DNA of 64,000 nucleotides from NCBI RefSeq assembly GCF_950295315.1, contig NC_080175.1:88312161-88376160 (forward strand). The letters are read 5' to 3'. Made by a program: the position numbers and the translations under genes. The notes under the pieces were generated by a model, which did not search any database, was not told the origin of the DNA, and saw only the letters and a list, made by a program, of their open reading frames with translations. Of this stretch, positions 46,135 through 57,078 are shown in pieces; the first letter of the stretch is position 1; the number at the start of each line of letters is the position of its first letter. The stretch comes from Erinaceus europaeus. Taxonomy: Eukaryota > Chordata > Mammalia > Eulipotyphla > Erinaceidae.

Positions 46135-46342
46135 CTTTTTAAAATTATCTTTATTTATTGCATAAAGACAGGCAGAAATAGGGAAATTGGGTTAGAGAGG
46201 GACAGAGACAGAGAGAAACCTGCAGCCCTACTTCATCTCTCCTGAAATTTTCTCCTTGGAGGTGGGCACGGTGGCTCGAAGCTGGGTCCTTGTGCACTAT
46301 AACATATGTGCCCAACCAGGTATGGCACCAGCTGGTCCCTCT
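46135..46342 (-). repeat. SINE-B, minus strand
   Basis: aaaattatctttatttattg (reversed tail), acctgcagccctacttcatc, ggtggctcgaagctgggtcc (B box) and caaccaggtatggcaccagctgg. Confidence 0.82.
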
Positions 46343-47434
46343 GTGAATTCTCTAGCCAAGCTATGACGGAATCATTTCTTTATAGTAAAGGAAATCTTGA
46401 TGTTGCCAGTGTCATATGATTGTTGTTTGCTCTTCTAGCACCCATTCTCTTCATACTTCATTTCCTAACTATGCCAATAATGTAGTTTTATACTATATTA
46501 TTGCTTACTCTATTCCAATTTTAGAAAAACTGTCTTCTTTAGGAAAGCAGTACATTTTATTCTCCTACACATAAGTCATGGAGGTATCTGTAATCTTGTC
46601 TTTCCATTTAAGCTAAACACAAAGTTACTTTTGAACACTGAGAAAGTGATACATTCAATGGAGATTAGACCTAGTCTGTTTTTGTTGTTGTTGTCCCCAA
46701 AGTGTCCAGAGTAAGGAGAATATACAGTATAGGACCAAGTGAACACAATTTCAAATAATTGGCATCTGGATCTCAATCAAATAATAAACATCTGCTACTT
46801 TTGGTCTTTATAGTTATATATTCATGCCTCCTCCTCTTCACTTTTTGTTCCAAGTAAAAAAAAAAAAGACATCTTATTAATGCAGTATAAATTGGAATTT
46901 CTGTTACTTATGAGAATAAAGAGTTATACTGTTACATCCTTAATAAGTATACTGCTCAAGGTGACTAAGTGCAATAAGTTTATCTACTGGTTTACTACTG
47001 AGTTCTATATATAGTTAGACATGTTCTCTCTTGTGAAAGGGGATTTTATTTCATTCATTATAACTTAGCCTAATGAGCAATTCTAAATACTCCACATTCC
47101 CTTGATTTTTGTCCTAACTCATTTATTATTTCCAATTTCTGTGTTAGAAATCTTCACAATGCAATATAAGCAGTCCAGCTAAAATTATTCTAAGATAAAT
47201 GAGGGGAATTAGATCACACTTTAATGAAAAAAAGTAATAGTAGAGATGTTTCTATTATTATACCAAGAGTTGAAGTGATAGTGTTAAGATCCTCTTTGTT
47301 TTTTTTTTTTTTTTAGTTTCATCAGTTATGATCTATCAGCCATTGTTTTTCTTTCTTTTTTAATTTATAAAATGGAAATATTGACTAAGTCTGTTGAGCT
47401 GTAGTGCTGGATTATAAAAGTTCCTTTTTTATTT
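46343..47434. other. About 1.1 kb, nothing recognised
   Basis: AT-rich; a T18 run lies near 47300. No gene signal. Confidence 0.5.
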
Positions 47435-47895
47435 ATAAAATAAAGATATAGACAAGGCCATAGGATAAGAGGGGTAAAATACCACACAATTCCCACCACT
47501 AGAGCTCCATATCCCACTACCTCCCTTGATAGACTTCCTATTCTTTATCCCTCTGGGAGTATGGACCCAGGATAATTATTGGGTGCAGAAGGTGGAATGT
47601 CTGGCTTCTGTATTGCTTCCCCACTGAACTTGGGCATCACAGTTTGATCCATACTCTCAGCCTGTCTCTCTTTCCTTAGTGGGGTAGGGATCTGGGGAGG
47701 CAGGGCTCCAGGATATACTGGTGAGGTCATCTGCCCAGGGAAGTCAGGTTAGCATCATGGTAGCATCTGGAACTTGGTGGATGAGAAGCATTAAGATATA
47801 AAGCAGAACAAATTGTTAAATAATCAGGAACCTAAAGGGCTTAGGTCTTGCCTGGGCCACCAGGTTCCAGATGCTATGATGATGCCATCATAGAT
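47435..47895 (-). mobile_element. RP retroposon copy, minus strand
   Basis: Reversed A-rich tail, then aaggccataggataagaggg, ctttatccctctgggagtatgg, gcttccccactgaacttggg and gtagcatctggaacttgg match the 28366 copy. The last 35 bases (ccaccaggttccagatgctatg) run in the opposite direction, so there is a short inverted end. Confidence 0.85.
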
Positions 47896-48949
47896 GCTTC
47901 CCCTTATCACCATCATTTCTGTTTTCCATCTTTCTCAATTTCTTTGTTTAACTAGGTTTTAATAATTCAGTGTTTAGAACATAAAGGGAAGCAAAAATCT
48001 GTCAACATCCCCACCCTCCTTCCTCACATATTTTTGGTAAACACATTGATTTGAGAGGAGACACCTCCTTTGGTAAAATGTAAATTAGCTTTGAAATTAA
48101 GGCTTCTGGAGAAATTAGAACTTGTGCAGAGCACAAATCATTGCTGCTTTCTGGAGTCTTTCACACAATCATCTAGTCCAGATCTTAGGGGATTTTCCAG
48201 AGTCTGATGAGGCTGCCTTTCATGACTTCTTTTTCCTACAACAGTCTGAACTTGTGTCAGTTTGGCTAGTCTCCTGCCCCCCCCAAGAATCTCTGTTAAA
48301 TGGGTTTGATGGGGAGATATCTGAAACTAGGTGTGGTATTTCAGTATCTTCGAGTATCTGCCAAATTTAGGTACATAAGTTCACAGGTTAGTAAATTTGT
48401 GTTTACCTTTTCTCTTATTCATCTATTTTATGCTAGGTTGATTATTTGCTGTCTTTAAGGGTCTCAAAAGGTATAGAGTAGCTTCTTTTCTCCTACATGA
48501 TGATGACTAGTGCCTCCATATTTATTGTCCATCACTCTAGCCAGGAAGCTGAATGAACAGACTTTGGACACGTGTTTACTAAGGAAGCAATAGATTGGGG
48601 TAAAAAAAAATCTCAATAAAGCTACATACACTGGAGTTTGCAATAAAATAGTTCACCATAGGGAATATGAGTGTGAGATATTAAATTTAGATTATATTGC
48701 TTTGTATTGTTAAAATATAATATATACATATATTGTACATATATATCTTTGTGAAGAAAAAAATTGCATAGATAATAATTTTCTTACTACTGTACATTTG
48801 CTACACAAAAGAGAATTACTCAGATGGTAAATATTTAAGAAGTACTGTACCCTAAAGTGAGAGTTCTGACATATGAAGTGACACAATGTATTTTAAAATG
48901 ATCTTACTAGAAGTCAATGATAAGTATGGATTCCTATTCCCACATCCTT
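47896..48949. other. About 1 kb, nothing recognised
   Basis: No repeat ends. The open frame at 48122-48370 has no recognisable domain. Confidence 0.5.
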
Positions 48950-49440
48950 ACAATAGGTTTGAGGGACTTGGGAGTTGATCAAGGATAAATATATGACCAC
49001 AAGGTGGCAGTAACACACACAAGCTTTATTTGGGTGCAGCTTTTGACAGATTTGCATGCAGGGGAAGTCTGTCAGAGCACAGGATCACATTGGTAAAGGC
49101 TGTCTGAGAAGGTCACTATCCAGAAGAGGAGAAAAGTGGAGGTAACTTTCTAAGAGAAATCAAAAAGGAGTCAGTTTACTTGTCTAGGTAATACCACTTA
49201 GCACATAGCCGGGGTCAGAATATTCTGAAGAAAAAAAAGTGATTTAAAACATAATGGTTTTTGTGCTAATCTTATATGTAGTTAACTGATGTTGAGCTTA
49301 GTATTAGAGGTTAGGCAAGGCAGCAGTCTCTATGTGGGTGAAGTCATCTTGTTTGAGCTATCTTTGAAACAATGGAGTGTGTAAAATTTTGCATTTGTCA
49401 TTGGGAGGTCTTTGAACTGACAAGTTTTAGCAAATTGTGA
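48950..49440 (-). mobile_element. Possible LTR, minus strand
   Basis: On the minus strand the block reads like an LTR 3' region: aataaagc (reverse of gctttatt at 49022) after a GC-richer segment. The composition differs from the AT-rich surroundings. Ends and target duplication could not be fixed, and no second copy is in the window. Confidence 0.35.
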
Positions 49441-49454
49441 GGAAGGAAATATCA

Positions 49455-49680
49455 GAGCCTGGGGAAATAGCATAATGGTTATGCAAAAGAACTTTATGCC
49501 TGAGGCACTGAAGTCTCAGGTTCAACAATCAGAACTACAATAAGCTAAAGCTGGACAGTGCTCTCTCTCTGCTCTTTGTTTCTCTCTGGTTGTAACACAC
49601 ACACACACTCTCTCTCATTAAAATAGCAAGTAAATATTTTTGGTTTGTTTAAAAAGAAGAAAATATCAGTAGAAGACAAT
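49455..49680 (+). repeat. SINE-D copy
   Basis: ggggaaatagcataatggttatgc, ggcactgaagtctcaggttcaac, a worn ccaccataa block, a ctctctct run and an A-rich tail. Confidence 0.78.
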
Positions 49681-49794
49681 ATACAGAGACCATTTTTGGC
49701 TTATTCATATGAGACACCAAGTGTGTCTAATAAATATATTTTGTAGATTACAAAATAAAGATTTTAATTGTTAGAATTGCAATTCTTTTTTGCA

Positions 49795-49985
49795 GTTTTA
49801 TTTCTCTCTTTTATTTTATTTAATTTTATTTATTTAATTTTGAGAGAGATACAGAGAGAGAGAGACAGAGAGCGAGAGAGAGAGAAACACCAGAGCACTG
49901 CCCATCTCTGGCTTATTGTGGCATGGGGGGATTGAACCTGGGACTTCGGAGCCTCAGGCATGAGAGTCTCTTTGCATAACATTAT
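49795..49985 (-). repeat. SINE-D, minus strand
   Basis: Reversed tail (ttattttatttaattttatt), GA-rich run, agcactgcccatctctggctta, gggattgaacctgggacttcgg (reversed B box) and catgagagtctctttgcataa, the reversed head. Confidence 0.85.
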
Positions 49986-50160
49986 TTATTTTTCTCTTAT
50001 AAATGTGTGCTTAACCTTCTTCACTACCCCAACTCCCAGTACTGAAGTTCTTACTGGCTATCAAGAAACCAGGGGTTGCCCCCAGGCAGCCTTCCCAAGA
50101 ATCCTTTGCTTTGGTGCAATACACCAAACTAATTTCAAGTTTTACTTTGTGTTTGTCACC
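49986..50160 (-). mobile_element. L1 3' UTR fragment, second subfamily
   Basis: aatcctttgctttggtgcaat and acaccaaactaatttcaag match 17250-17300. Worn, and without further L1 sequence. Confidence 0.45.
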
Positions 50161-50239
50161 ATTAACCCTCAAATAAACTGATATATATATATACTACAGG
50201 ATATCAAGATCTTTGCCTCTAAGCACTTCAGAAATTATA

Positions 50240-50470
50240 ATGGAGGGTGGTAGTACACCTGCTTGAGCACACATGCTACAATGCTGCTATAATGTGCAAG
50301 GACCCTGGTTCAAGCCCCTGGTTCACACCTGCAGGGGGGAATGCTTTGCAAGTGGTGAAGTGGTCTTGCCAGTGTCTCTCTGTCTCTCCCTCTCTATCAC
50401 CCACTTCCCTCTTGATTTCCAGTGGTCTCTATCCTATAAATAAGACAAAGCTAATAAAAAATTAAAGTAA
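50240..50470 (+). repeat. SINE-B with a short internal duplication
   Basis: ggagggtggtagtacacctg, acatgctacaatgctgctataatg (tacaatg/tataatg repeated), B box ggttcaagcccc, body and cctataaataagacaaag. Complete. Confidence 0.82.
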
Positions 50471-50537
50471 ACCACTTTAAAAATATTTATAAATTTCTAA
50501 GTCTCCCTTACATTGAATGTATCTGTTTGAAACTTTT

Positions 50538-50797
50538 TTTTTAATTTTTAAAAATATGTATTTATTCCTTTTTGTTGCCCTTGTTGTTTTATTGTTGTAG
50601 CTATTATTGTTGTTATTTATGTCATTGTTGTTGGATAGAACAGAGAGAAATTGAGAGAGGAGGGGGAGACAGAGAGGGGGAGTAAAAGACAGACACCTGA
50701 AGACCTACTTCACCACTTGTGAAGTGACTCCCCTGCAGGTGGGGAGCCAGGGGCTCGAACTGGGACCCTTATGCGGGTCCTTGAGCTTTGCGCCTCG
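50538..50797 (-). repeat. SINE-A, minus strand
   Basis: Poly-T, tttgttgcccttgttgttttat, ggatagaacagagagaaattg, acctgaagacctacttcacc, gggctcgaactgggaccc (B box) and gagctttgcgcctcg. The outermost head is missing. Confidence 0.85.
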
Positions 50798-50847
50798 AAA
50801 CTTCATTTTACACATCATGACCTCCCTCCTCTCTTCTCACTCTCTCT

Positions 50848-51095
50848 CTTTTCCTTCAGTCATCACTGGAGCACAGTACCTGTATGACTCTACCACTCCT
50901 AGAAGACTATTTTCTACAGAAAGTGAGAGAGATTAATAGAGAGGGAGAAAGAGAGAGAGAGGAGAGCTACTTGCAACACTGCCCCACCTCCCATGAAGCT
51001 TCTCCCTTTAGGTGGAAACAAAGGATTTGAACCCAGTTCTTACATATGGTAATGTGTGAGCACTACTGGATGAGCTACCCTCATGGCCCCACATC
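50848..51095 (-). repeat. SINE long form, minus strand, diverged
   Basis: cagtcatcactggagcacagt (reversed 3' block), GA-rich middle, ccccacctcccatgaagcttc, ggatttgaacccagttc (B box) and gatgagctaccctcatggcccc. Confidence 0.65.
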
Positions 51096-52550
51096 AGTAT
51101 CTCTTTTATGAGAAACTGGATTGGGATAAACTTGCTTAGGATAATTTCCTATTATTATTATGGTTTCTGTTGCTATATTGTAATATTTGTATTATGCTGA
51201 TGTACATGATTATTGATGCAGATATAGCGTACCACATAGGATAAGTATAATCACAAGGCTTATTTCTTATCATATTATTCAATTTTGCATCTACAATCTC
51301 TCTCATTACTAAATGTGAGACGTGAGCAAGCTATAGGAAATGCCTAGAAAGTTAGCAAATGGATTTTGTATGCAGCATAAATGAACAATACCTCGAGGAG
51401 ACTCAGGTTATATTTATACCTCAGTGAGTACTCTAGTTCTCATCTCTTTCTCTTATTATTATTAGTTAGAAATAATCACTATGCCCTAGATTTTAATATA
51501 TATTGACACAAGTCAAGTTTTTTAAAATAAAGCATTAGGAGACTCTACTACTTATTTACGTATTTTTCACCCCTTCCACAAAGAGGATTAGTTTTCAGCT
51601 TGCCTTTGGATTTAAAGTCTTATATTACTTTTCTTGGAAAGATTTGTCTTTACCTGTAGTGTTTCCAGATCTTCAGTCTTACCTATTGAGTCATTTTTGA
51701 ATGTTCACCTTCTTTTTTTTTTTTTTTTTTTTTTTTTTTGTTTAGCCCTGTGTACATCTTATGAATTCAAATGCTTGAACTTCACCTGAAAGCATAGAAA
51801 ATTCCCTGGTTATCTTATGTCAGATTATATGTGTTCTTTCACAACATACATTCACATTTGCATTTCAATATTATAAACTTCATTATTCTTTGGTCATATT
51901 GTCTACTGAACAGAATTTAGTAACAATTGGAAGAAAACATTTTTCTGTGTTAGTATTTATTATATACTGTTGGTAGTCAAAAAACAAATGTATATTAATT
52001 TTATTCAACATGTTAACTTTCTGGACACTCAACAATTATGAGATTAAGTGATTAGAAATTTATCAGTGAATTTGAGGGTGAAGTTTGAGGAATATATTTA
52101 TGGCGGAAACCAAAGAGCAAAAGGCTAAGAACAGTAATTATTTCTAGAGTGATCTTTGACAAAGCAACTGGTCAATCTCAGATGATTTCGAATACCCGTA
52201 TTTATTGGAATAGAAAAAGATAAGATCTTTATTATGTGTCAGAAGACACAAATAAATATAGGTTTAATTTCTAGAATACATTTACTTGAAGGCCTTTGAC
52301 ATTCTGGTGATATTACTCCTTTATCCAACTCAAAATGAGGCAGCGAAGCACACTTATTTTAACTCATGATATTTTTAGAGAGCTTTTTCTTAGGCCAAAG
52401 CTTTAAGCATGAGAAATTTTGTGGGTATGTTTTGGTTTAAATTTTTAGAGTTGGATGTAAAAAATGCTTCACGGCTGTAATAAACCAGTTTCAGGAGCTC
52501 ACCTTTTATAAAAGTTTATAAATTGTTAGGTTAATAAAGATAATTTTCTT
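51096..52550. other. About 1.45 kb, nothing recognised
   Basis: AT-rich, with a T28 run at 51712-51739. No gene signal. Confidence 0.5.
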
Positions 52551-52745
52551 GGGTCCAGGTGGGGGGTGCACCTCGTTAAGTGCGCAAATTATAATGAACA
52601 AAGGACCTGGGTAAAGGCCGTAGCCCACCCCCCTTCAGGGGAAAGTGGTGAAGCAGGGCTTCAAGTGTCTCTCTGTCTCGACTGCTCTATCTCCTCCTCT
52701 CAGTTTCTTTCTGTCTCCATTCAGTACTAAAGAAATAAAAATGTA
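52551..52745 (+). repeat. SINE-B copy, diverged
   Basis: gggtccaggtggggggtgcacc, gcgcaaattataatgaacaaag, gggtaaaggccgtagccc as altered B box, agtggtgaagcagggcttc and an A-rich end. Confidence 0.78.
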
Positions 52746-53138
52746 ATTACAAAGACAATATTCTTCATTAAATTGATTGTAATAAAATAGACAATGTTAG
52801 CATGGAGATCAAATGTCTTATACTGAACTTTACTTTTGGATGTTTCCCTAATTTAATCTAGTATGCACTGATTTGCTAGCTAGGAAATTCACACAGAAAG
52901 CTTGATCAGAAAGTAAGAGATATTGACTAGAGTAATTTGAGTTTTTATAAGTGGGTGCTCATTTACAAAAATATTTTAGAGTCTATTGATTGGTTACTTC
53001 TCTTATTCCACCATTTAAATTTTGAATCGTGTTATAAATATAGGGAGCTATAATATAAAAATGATTTTGAACCATTATCTTTAAGGTTCTGAAGATGAAT
53101 CAGTCAACATTTTGTCCTAGATAACTTATTTTATTTTA
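52746..53138. other. AT-rich stretch, nothing recognised
   Basis: No repeat or gene signal. Confidence 0.5.
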
Positions 53139-54075
53139 TTTTAGTGATTTAATAATTATCGACAAAATTGTGGAACAAGAAGGGTACAATTCCATACAAT
53201 ACCCACCACTAGAGTTCAGTATCCCATCCTTTCCATTGGAAACTTCCCTATTCTTTATCCCTCTAACAGTATGGACCAAAGATCCACACATAGGCACTGA
53301 CAGGTTGATCCATACTCCCAGCCTATTTCTATTTTTCCCTAGTGGGACAGCTCTCAGGGGAGATGGGATTTCAGGACACAGTGGTAAGGTTGTTTACATA
53401 GGGAATTCAGGTCGGCATCAGGTAACATCTGCGACTTGGTAGCTGACAAGCTTTAAGATACAAAGCCGAACAAATAGTTTATTAATCAGGAACCAAAAGG
53501 TAAGAATGTAGCAGATGAGATTTGGGTCTCCACTTTGGATAAAGCTATTAAGTCTATCTTAGGTATATTCCAATGGGCCCAGGACTTTACTAATTTTTGC
53601 CTGAGCCTGGCAGCTAACATGCAGGTAGGCTAAAGGTATTGTCTGGTAAGGTGGTATCGAAGCTGAAAACAGGACCAGAAATCTGCATCAGGGAAGAGAG
53701 TAGCTCCCAACTATAGGAAAGTATATAAATACTGTATATACATATATAAAAAGTATATAAATACTGTAAACCCCATAGATTGGATCTGGGACCCGTGTCT
53801 ATTCATATTCAGCACAGGAGCCTGTGCAGCCTCTGCATCCCTGTGGGTCTGAGCTCCCATCCCGTGGCCATAGTTAGGAACGTTCTAGGCTGCACTCATT
53901 TCAGGTCCCATCTTCCTCGAGTGGTAGAGTATGTCGACTCAGTCTCCCTTTGGAGAGTGGGGAAGTCCCTACCATTGTTCCACATTGAAGACATGGTCCT
54001 GTTGAGGCCCACAGAGGGTCCAGCAGAACCATTTCTGTTTCTCTCGTTTTTTTGTTCCCCTACTAGCTAATCATA
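53139..54075 (-). mobile_element. RP retroposon copy, minus strand
   Basis: Reversed tail (ttattttattttagtgattt), gggtacaattccatacaata, ctttatccctctaacagtatgg, gttgatccatactcccagcc, then further 5' family blocks up to agaccatgtcttc in reverse near 54000. The 930 bases cover the 3' half of the family. The 96-codon frame at 53780 is antisense to it and not a gene. Confidence 0.85.
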
Positions 54076-54534
54076 GAGCGCTCTCCCATGTGGTCATTGT
54101 TTCGAGCTGAGATAGATGGCTGAGAAGTGAACTTGATTGTTACTTGTGACTCTCATACTCATGGTGCTTCATAACGTCTCAACTCAGATTTTCAAATTTT
54201 AGTTTCAGGACGATTTGCTGTGTAGAAATGGTATTGAGCTCATTCAAGATAGTTCATGGCCACTTAGTGTGCCACTGTAAAATGATCCATATTTACTTTA
54301 GAGGTCAGTGGCATAATAGAAATTATCTTTGAATAGTTGACAGTTTTCTAGTAAATAGAATTCCCACGCTTCAGAACTTTAGAATTCTACATAGTTCCTT
54401 TCACCTTGGGGCTCACAGAGACAGCCAAGTCTTTGTTGTTTTGACCTCATCCTTAGTCGTATCTGACATTAGAGACAGAAGATGAATCTCTCTTTCTTTT
54501 TCTAATTAATTCTTTTCTTTTAAAATGTATTTTA
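54076..54534. other. Unassigned sequence
   Basis: No repeat ends or coding frame recognised. Confidence 0.5.
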
Positions 54535-54815
54535 AAATTTGCTTTTTTCCCCTTTTGTTGCCCTTTTTTATTGTTGTAGTAATTATTATTGTTGTTATTG
54601 ATGTGGTCATTGTTGGCTAGGAGAGAGAGAAATGGAGAGTAGAGGGGAAGACAGAGAGAGGGAGGGAAAGATAGACACCTGCAGACTTGCTTCACCGCCT
54701 GTGAAGTGACCGCCAGTGAAGGTGGGGAGCCGGGGGCTGACCGGGACGCTGACTCAGGTCCATGTGCTTCAAAGCCATGTGTGTTTAACCCCCTGTGCTA
54801 CCACCCGACCCCCCC
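54535..54815 (-). repeat. SINE-A, minus strand
   Basis: cttttttccccttttgttgcc, gagagagagaaatggagag, cacctgcagacttgcttcacc, gggggctgaccgggacgc (B box, lacking cgaa) and gctaccacccgacccc. Confidence 0.88.
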
Positions 54816-54948
54816 AGAAGATAAATCTCTTTAAATGCTGCCAAGGAAGGGTTTTTTTTCCCCCCTTAACAGTGTGTGTATGCACACACACATACACACA
54901 CATAGTAGGATCTCACACATGCATTTTTATGCTTCTCAGGAGATTTTT

Positions 54949-55087
54949 TTTTTTTCCTCCTCCAGGGTTATTGCTGGGCTTGGTGCCTGCACCATGAATC
55001 CACCGCTCCTGGAGGCCATTTTTCCCCCCCTTTTGTTGCCCTTGTTGTAGCTTTGTTGTGGTTATTATTATTGCCCTTGTTGTCGCT
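54949..55087 (-). repeat. SINE-A 3' fragment with 14-bp duplication
   Basis: Only the 3' block and CAA-rich part of the long form are present in reverse (gggttattgctgggcttggtg, ccaccgctcctggaggcc, gttgcccttgttg). Flanks ctcaggagattttt (54935-54948 and 55088-55101) are identical, so this is an original 5'-truncated insertion, not a broken one. Confidence 0.9.
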
Positions 55088-55382
55088 CTCAGGAGATTTT
55101 TAAAGAGAGAAAGAGAAAACATTGTATACTGGAGCTTCTCTCAGTGTCAAGGCATGTGGACCGCATACGTCACAGACAGATGTCCTATGGTGTGGGCATC
55201 TTTCTGATCCCTTATTTATTGATGAACACATTTGAATCTGCCTTGTCTTTTAAAAATGGTTCAGCAATAGCCATCTAATGCCAGGCTGCTATTTATTTCT
55301 TTAGTTTTAATTGCCAGCAGGGCTACCACTGGGAGTCTTGCCTGTATCAGGAATTCACCACTGCTAGTGGCATTTTTTTCCT

Positions 55383-55541
55383 TTTTTTAAAATTTCTTTA
55401 TTGGGGGATTAATGTTTTATAGTCAACAGTAAACAGAATAGTTTGTACAAACATAACATTTCTCAGTTTTCCACACAGCAATACAACCCCCATCCTGTCA
55501 TCCTATTTCAGGACCTGAACCCTCCAATATTTTCCTTTACT
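55383..55541 (-). mobile_element. L1 3' end, minus strand
   Basis: aaaatttctttattggggga, ttaatgttttatagtcaacag and cataacatttctcagttttc match 25797-25909, continuing further into the 3' UTR (gatgacagg..ggttcaggtcctg in reverse). Confidence 0.82.
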
Positions 55542-55812
55542 TTTTTAAATTATTTATTTCCTTTTGTTGCCTTTGTTTTATTGTAGTAGTTATTATTGTT
55601 GTTGGCATTGTTGGATAAGACAGAGAGAAATGAAGAGAGGAGGGGAAGACAGAGAGGGGGAGAGAAAGAAAGACACCTGCAGACCTGCTTCACTGCTTGT
55701 AAAGCGACTCCTTTGCAGGTGGGGAGCCTGAGGCTGGAACCAGGATCCTTATGCCGGTCCTTGTGCTGTGCACCACGTGCGCTTAACCCGCTACGCTACT
55801 GGCTGACTCCCC
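55542..55812 (-). repeat. SINE-A, minus strand, nested
   Basis: ccttttgttgcctttgttttat, ggataagacagagagaaatg, acctgcagacctgcttcact, aggctggaaccaggatcc (B box) and cgctacgctactggctgac. ccaatattttcctt before it and ccatattttcctt after it look like a worn target duplication. Confidence 0.85.
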
Positions 55813-56010
55813 ATATTTTCCTTTTTTAAAAATTGTATTTTATTTGATAGGACAGAGAGAAATTGAGAGGTGAGTGGGTGACAGAGAGAGAAAGATACAT
55901 CTTTGCACAGCACACCTGATTGACTGTTTGTGAAGCGTCCCAGCTGCAGGTGGGGGAACAGGGGTTCAAACCTGGGTTCCTGTGCATAAGAATGTGTGCT
56001 CAGCTGTTGT

Positions 56011-56970
56011 ATGCTGGCCTTCTCTTCTGCTTGTGAAGAGATCTCCAAAGGCCTCTGCTCTTTCTTCACGAGACTGTTTTGCTGTTTCTGGAACATTTAT
56101 CTCTGGACCACTCTGTGGTTTCCACTCGCTCGGGCGAACTCAGAACAGCCAGCAGGAAGAGCCAGCGGGCGGGAGGCGAGGCGCGGAGCTGCTGTTTCCA
56201 CGTGGTTAAACAGCCAGCCAGCCGGCTGCGCCCAGACAACCCCACGCACCACGCCCGCAGCCCCGCAGCCCCGCAGCCCGCAGGAGCCCAATGCCACCAT
56301 GCAGGAGCCCGACGCCAACACGCAGGAGCCCGATGCCACCACACAGGAGCCCGATGCCAACACGCTGGAGCCCGATGCCAACAAGCAGGAGCCCGACGCC
56401 AACACACAGGAGCCCAATGCCAGCACGCAGGCCAGCCCACAGGAGCTGGCTCTCCACCGCGTGGCGCAGGGCACTGGACGTGTGATCCCTCCACGCTGCT
56501 CGGCTACTGCGAGCAGGGCAGCAGACATGGCAGGGCCATGGAACAGGGCCGCGGTGGCCTATCATGGCTGCCACCCCTGGGCACCTAGGCCCATGCCTTC
56601 TACAAGGCTGGCCCGCCCGCCCTCGTGCTATGAATTCTGGAACAATCCCGGACCTCCCGGACCCCCGGGCTCTCTGCTGAAACTGGGCACACGAGATCTC
56701 CAGCTGCCGGTCCGGTCTGAAGGCAGACAAGCTGGAGTACGCAGAGATTTGTGCAGAGATCGCAACCTGCAATTCCTAGAAGTGAAGCTGCCCAAGAGAC
56801 CACCACTGGACAACGCACCCCCCCAACAACTAAGACAGTACAGATTTAAATTTGTGTTTAAAATGACATGTCTTTGTAACAAAGGTTTCTCTCCTTGTGC
56901 ATTAATGACCATGTTTATGTGTATGTTTAAAGTTTGGTATACAGTAACTTTAAGGCTAAATTCTTACTAG
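56011..56970 (+). CDS. 319-codon frame with QEPDANT repeats, unknown function
   Basis: The frame opens with the ATG at 56011 and ends at the stop ending at 56970. A second in-frame ATG at 56299 has a strong context (gccaccatgc) and would give 223 residues; it lies in the first repeat unit. Residues about 91-139 of the long version are seven copies of a seven-residue unit, consensus QEPDANT. Then comes a proline/glycine-rich part with NPGPPGPPGS, a basic part, and a cysteine-rich tail (MTCLCNKGFSPC). No signal peptide, catalytic motif or known domain is recognised. GC content is far above the surroundings. The tandem repeat is a multiple of three, so several frames on both strands stay open across it and length alone is weak evidence. 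It could be a captured host exon, an accessory viral frame or chance. I do not assign a function. Confidence 0.35.
   Translation: MLAFSSACEEISKGLCSFFTRLFCCFWNIYLWTTLWFPLARANSEQPAGRASGREARRGAAVSTWLNSQPAGCAQTTPRTTPAAPQPRSPQEPNATMQEPDANTQEPDATTQEPDANTLEPDANKQEPDANTQEPNASTQASPQELALHRVAQGTGRVIPPRCSATASRAADMAGPWNRAAVAYHGCHPWAPRPMPSTRLARPPSCYEFWNNPGPPGPPGSLLKLGTRDLQLPVRSEGRQAGVRRDLCRDRNLQFLEVKLPKRPPLDNAPPQQLRQYRFKFVFKMTCLCNKGFSPCALMTMFMCMFKVWYTVTLRLNSY
56281..56427 (+). repeat. Seven tandem 21-bp repeats
   Basis: Units start at 56281, 56302, 56323, 56344, 56365, 56386 and 56407; consensus caggagcccgatgccaacacg, with one to four changes per unit. A partial unit (caggccagccca) follows. In the main frame each unit codes for seven residues. 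Confidence 0.95.
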
Positions 56971-57078
56971 TCAAAGTTAAATGAAAAAGGTTTTCAACGT
57001 AATTCTCATAAAGATAAAATTAAATTTAAAATCTGAGGTAAAAATTAGTTAACAATATATTTTAACTAATTTGGTCTA

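Noticed and set aside
53780..54070. 96-codon plus-strand frame with protein-like composition
   Set aside because: It is antisense to an RP retroposon copy and is not kept open in the matching parts of other copies.
55996..56010. GTG at 55996 as start of the long frame
   Set aside because: GTG is not a usual mammalian start and it lies in the flanking SINE and target duplication, outside the inserted element; the ATG at 56011 is the first inside it.
56281..56427. CRISPR-like array
   Set aside because: The 21-bp units are directly adjacent with no spacers, in a mammalian LTR element.
56206..56772. Long open frames antisense to and overlapping the repeat-coding frame, up to 188 codons
   Set aside because: The 21-bp repeat has a length divisible by three and high GC, so stops are scarce in all frames. 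Antisense frames are best explained as its shadow.
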